A DNA stretch of 64,000 nt from DATJFQ01 sp035492775 (GTDB taxonomy: Bacteria > Acidobacteriota > Vicinamibacteria > Vicinamibacterales > 2-12-FULL-66-21): assembly GCA_035492775.1 (NCBI GenBank), contig DATJIW010000057.1, positions 62,001-126,000 on the forward strand, given 5' to 3'. How positions within the stretch are numbered: the stretch's first letter is position 1; each line of letters starts with the position of its first letter. The translations under genes were made by a program, and so were the position numbers. Below, in pieces: positions 61,292-64,000 of the stretch. The notes under the pieces were generated by a model. The model saw only the letters and a program-made list of their open reading frames with translations. It had not been told where the DNA came from and searched no databases.

Positions 61292-62731
61292 ATGGCAATC
61301 CAGCAGAAGCTGCACACCAAACTCGTTCAAAAGCTCATCCTGACGCCATCGCTGCAGCAGGCGATCAAGCTGCTGCCGATGTCGACGCTGGAGCTCGCAG
61401 ACCTGCTGAACCAGGAGATGGTCGAAAACCCGCTCCTCGAAGAGGTCCCGACCGAAGAACTGCAGCCCGCCGAGCAGGCCCAGACGGAGAAGCCGGAGGC
61501 GGATCAGGCCGCGGCCGAGAAATCCGACGCGTGGGACGACGCCGATTACGAATATTTCTTCGGGGATTACCTCGACGACGGCTACCGCTCCCGCACCCCG
61601 TCCGAAGTCAAGGAATTGCCGCCGATCGAGAACACGCTCTCGTCGGCCAGCTCGCTGTCGGATCACCTGCTCTGGCAGCTCTCGCTGCATCAGTCGGACG
61701 ACGAGCAGCTGCGCGAACTCGGCACCGCGATCATCGGCAATCTGGACGACGACGGGTACCTCGTCGCCTCAGTCGAAGAAATCGCTGCCATGGGCGACTG
61801 GCCCGTCGGCGATGTCGAGACGGCGCTGCAGCTGATTCAGACCTTCGATCCGCGCGGCGTGGCCGCGCGCGATCTGCAGGAGTGTCTCTGGCTTCAGCTG
61901 AAGTTCCTCGGACTCGAAGGGACGCCGACTGAAAAGATCGTGACCGAGCATCTACGGCTGCTCCAGAACCACCAGGTGCCGGAGATCGCGAGGCGCCTCG
62001 GCATGGCGATCGACGACCTCAAGGAGCACATCGAGATCATCCGCAATCTCGACCCGAAACCGGGCAGCCGCTACAACCCGCAGCAGTCGCAGTACGTGAT
62101 CCCCGACGTCTACGTGGTGAAGGTCGAGGATCAGTACGTGGCGATGCTGAACGAGGAAGGCCTGCCGCAACTTCGCATCAGCCCGACGTACCGGCGGCTG
62201 TTGGACAAGAACGCCCCCGGCACGCAGGAAAGCAACGAGACCAGGAATTACGTCAAGGACAAGTTCCGTTCGGCGCTGTGGCTGATCAAGTCAGTCGATC
62301 AGCGGCAGAAGACAATCCAGAAGGTCGCCAACAGCATCATCAACTTCCAGCGCGAGTTCCTCGACAACGGAATCGAATACCTGCGGCCTCTGGTGCTCCG
62401 CGACGTGGCGAACGACATCGGCATGCACGAATCCACCGTGAGCCGCGTCGTCAACAACAAGTACATGCACACGCCCCAGGGCGTGTTCGAAATGAAATAT
62501 TTCTTCCACAGCGGGATCAGCAGCTCGTACGGCGACAGCGTGTCGTCGGTGACGATCAAGCAGCGGATCCGGAAGATCATCGAAAACGAGGACCCGCGCA
62601 AGCCGCTCAGCGATTCGAAGATTGTCAGCATCCTCCAGAAGGAAGGGCTCATGCTCGCCCGCCGCACGATCGCGAAGTACCGCGAGGAGCTGAAGATCCC
62701 GACGTCGAATCAGCGGAAGGTCCTGTACTGA
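61292..62731 (+). CDS. rpoN: RNA polymerase sigma-54 factor
   Basis: The 479-residue protein has the Gln-rich region I (QQKLHTKLVQKLILTPSLQQ), an acidic linker, the core-binding domain (NLDPKPGSRYNP), the helix-turn-helix (VANDIGMHESTVSRVVNNKY) and the RpoN box ARRTIAKYRE at 456-465. It directs transcription from -12/-24 promoters and needs activators such as the one at 28.8-31.7 kb. The order lptB-rpoN-hpf-hprK follows a widespread Gram-negative arrangement. The gap to hpf is 10 bp. Confidence 0.98.
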   Translation: MAIQQKLHTKLVQKLILTPSLQQAIKLLPMSTLELADLLNQEMVENPLLEEVPTEELQPAEQAQTEKPEADQAAAEKSDAWDDADYEYFFGDYLDDGYRSRTPSEVKELPPIENTLSSASSLSDHLLWQLSLHQSDDEQLRELGTAIIGNLDDDGYLVASVEEIAAMGDWPVGDVETALQLIQTFDPRGVAARDLQECLWLQLKFLGLEGTPTEKIVTEHLRLLQNHQVPEIARRLGMAIDDLKEHIEIIRNLDPKPGSRYNPQQSQYVIPDVYVVKVEDQYVAMLNEEGLPQLRISPTYRRLLDKNAPGTQESNETRNYVKDKFRSALWLIKSVDQRQKTIQKVANSIINFQREFLDNGIEYLRPLVLRDVANDIGMHESTVSRVVNNKYMHTPQGVFEMKYFFHSGISSSYGDSVSSVTIKQRIRKIIENEDPRKPLSDSKIVSILQKEGLMLARRTIAKYREELKIPTSNQRKVLY

Positions 62732-62741
62732 TCGACCACCC

Positions 62742-63278
62742 ATGCGCGTAGACATCACCGGCCGTCAGGTCACCATCACCCCGGCCATCCGTCAGCTCAT
62801 CACCCGCCGTCTGTCCAAGGTCGAACGGGTGCTCAATGACCGCGCGATCTCGGCGACCATCATCCTGACGAAGGAAAAATACCGCCACCTCGCCGAGATC
62901 GTGATCCATGCCAGGGGCGACCATATGCTGCGCGCGAAGGGGGAAGGCAACGCCTGGAACCCTTCGGTCGCCGACGCGGCCGGCCGCCTCGAGCAGCAGG
63001 CGCAGAAGCTCAAGTCGAAGTTCACGGAGCGGAAGCGGAGCGAAAACGGAAAGCGGACGCCCACGGAAACGGAGGGCTCGGACGGCACGGAACCGGCGGC
63101 GCGACGGATCATCCGGGCGACTCGCTACGCGGTGAAGCCGATGTCGGTCGACGACGCGGCGCTCCGCGTCGAGAGCGGTCCCGACGCGTTCGTCGTCTTT
63201 CGCAACGCGGACACCGACACCGTCAGCATCGTCTATCGCCGCAAAGACGGTAATTTCGGGCTCATCGAGCCTGACTGA
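62742..63278 (+). CDS. hpf: Ribosome hibernation-promoting factor, long form
   Basis: The 178-residue protein has the N-terminal HPF/RaiA ribosome-binding domain (VDITGRQVTITPAIRQLI, VERVLNDRAISATIIL, AEIVIHARGDHMLRAKGEG), a charged linker (about 95-120) and the C-terminal dimerisation domain (RYAVKPMSVDDAALRVE, DAFVVFRNADTDTVSIVYRR). The long form joins 70S ribosomes into 100S dimers in stationary phase. It lies between rpoN and hprK. Confidence 0.96.
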   Translation: MRVDITGRQVTITPAIRQLITRRLSKVERVLNDRAISATIILTKEKYRHLAEIVIHARGDHMLRAKGEGNAWNPSVADAAGRLEQQAQKLKSKFTERKRSENGKRTPTETEGSDGTEPAARRIIRATRYAVKPMSVDDAALRVESGPDAFVVFRNADTDTVSIVYRRKDGNFGLIEPD

Positions 63279-63304
63279 GCCCGGTGAATCTCAGATTCAA
63301 GGCT

Positions 63305-63387
63305 GCAGACTGCGGGTCCGGACCGCTCATCCGGCAATCGATCTGTCATCCACAATCCGCAGTCCGCAACTCATGAGCGCAGTCTGC
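63305..63387. repeat. Intergenic dyads and 7-bp-unit spacer before hprK
   Basis: GCAGACTGC (63305-63313) is inverted exactly as GCAGTCTGC (63379-63387). GGTCCGGACC (63315-63324) is a perfect 10-bp palindrome. Units such as ACAATCC, GCAGTCC and GCAACTC follow a 7-bp spacing. It resembles the other heptad islands and precedes hprK. Confidence 0.55.
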
Positions 63388-63392
63388 ATGTC

Positions 63393-64000
63393 ATGGGCGC
63401 GAGCGTAAGCGTAGCCGCCGTCCTGCGCGACCTGACAGAGTCGCGCGCGATGGACCTCGAGATCGTGGCCGGCGCCCACGGCCTCGACCGGCGCATCACC
63501 AACCCGCATCCGCAGAAGACCGGCCTCGCGCTCTCCGGATTCGATCAATACCTCCGCGAGGGGCGCGTCCTGGTGTTCGGCGAGAGCGAAGTGCGCTTCC
63601 TCGAGTCCCTCGCGCCCGCGGAGCGCACGGCGGTCATGCGGCGCGTCTTCTCGCATCCGCTGCCGGGCCTCGTCGTAACCGACGATCTGCGGCCCCTTCC
63701 GGAGATTGCGATCGAAGCGGATGCCGCCGGCGTACCGTTGATGCGGACGCGCGCCGCCGCTCCGCTGGCGATGGCACGGCTGTCGGCGGCGCTCGACGCA
63801 CACCTGGCGCCGCGCGGCAGCGTCCACGGCGTCCTGATGGACATTCTCGGCCTCGGCGTGCTGATCGTGGGGGAGAGCGGCATCGGCAAGAGCGAGTGCG
63901 CGCTGGATCTCGTCGTCCGCGGGCACCGGCTGGTTGCCGACGATGCCGTCGATCTGCGCTGCCGCGCCGAGTCGTTCGTCATCGGCAGCTGCCCCGAGCT
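63393..64000 (+). CDS. hprK: HPr kinase/phosphorylase, 5' part (runs off the window)
   Basis: ATG 63393 opens a frame of 202 codons to the window end. The N-terminal domain has LEIVAGAHGLDRRITNPHPQ, LSGFDQYLREGRVLVFGE and GLVVTDDLRPLPEI. The kinase domain starts with RGSVHGVLMDILGLGVLIVG and the Walker A GESGIGKSECALDL, then HRLVADDAVDL. HprK phosphorylates and dephosphorylates HPr at Ser. In Gram-negatives with rpoN-hpf-hprK it belongs to an incomplete, regulatory PTS. The catalytic C-terminal residues lie beyond the window. Confidence 0.95.
   Translation, partial: MGASVSVAAVLRDLTESRAMDLEIVAGAHGLDRRITNPHPQKTGLALSGFDQYLREGRVLVFGESEVRFLESLAPAERTAVMRRVFSHPLPGLVVTDDLRPLPEIAIEADAAGVPLMRTRAAAPLAMARLSAALDAHLAPRGSVHGVLMDILGLGVLIVGESGIGKSECALDLVVRGHRLVADDAVDLRCRAESFVIGSCPE

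Overview
The window looks like chromosomal DNA of a high-GC, Gram-negative bacterium. Several traits together suggest Acidobacteriota, most probably class Vicinamibacteria: membrane-anchored Ser/Thr kinases fused to TolB/WD40-like propellers, many secreted propeller and beta-barrel proteins, LPS-export genes beside rpoN, hpf and an HPr kinase, and an agmatinase gene paired with a deoxyhypusine-synthase-like gene. This placement is inferred from gene content and was not tested by a database search. Coding density is high, GTG starts are common and many adjacent genes overlap by 4 bp (ATGA).

Layout. 1-8.1 kb: a truncated secreted-protein gene on the minus strand, then a tandem operon of three receptor-type Ser/Thr protein kinases. 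8.3-12.1 kb: a SnoaL-like secreted protein, a lipoprotein/NRAMP-like transporter/two PRC-barrel operon and a DUF5996 protein. 12.2-20.2 kb: small membrane or secreted proteins, a sialidase-like propeller, a DoxX protein, a histidine-phosphatase-fold protein, a short-chain dehydrogenase and a Na+/H+ antiporter-like permease. 20.3-24.7 kb: a YfiR / TonB-receptor / hybrid histidine kinase operon. 24.7-28.6 kb: a zinc-ribbon ORF, an lmo0937-type micro-protein, uricase, acyP, apt, tRNA-Arg(CCT), a TPR protein and a PilZ protein. 28.8-36.7 kb (minus strand): a sigma-54-type regulator, an agmatinase/DHS-like operon and a peptidase-propeller-barrel protein. 36.7-42.5 kb: mutS, then tsaB-rimI, a DUF465 gene, psd and pssA. 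42.5-50.0 kb: a very large NtrY-like kinase, a membrane protein/aminotransferase pair and a PQQ-like propeller. 50.1-58.3 kb: guaA, dnaE, accA and recJ. 58.3-64.0 kb: an lptC/lptA-like fusion, lptB, rpoN, hpf and the start of hprK, which runs off the window.

Two kinds of noncoding structure recur. First, several intergenic spacers are built from 7-bp units (GATTGNN, GAAGANN and their complements), often with one orientation on the left and the complement on the right, so that they could fold into long imperfect hairpins. The largest (about 0.3 kb) runs directly into the dnaE start codon. Second, many genes have a TATAAT-like box only 6-17 nt upstream of the start codon and no Shine-Dalgarno sequence, which implies leaderless or nearly leaderless mRNAs. 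In two divergent pairs (uricase/acyP and propeller/guaA) the two -10 boxes overlap. Other genes have ordinary Shine-Dalgarno sites, so two initiation modes seem to coexist.
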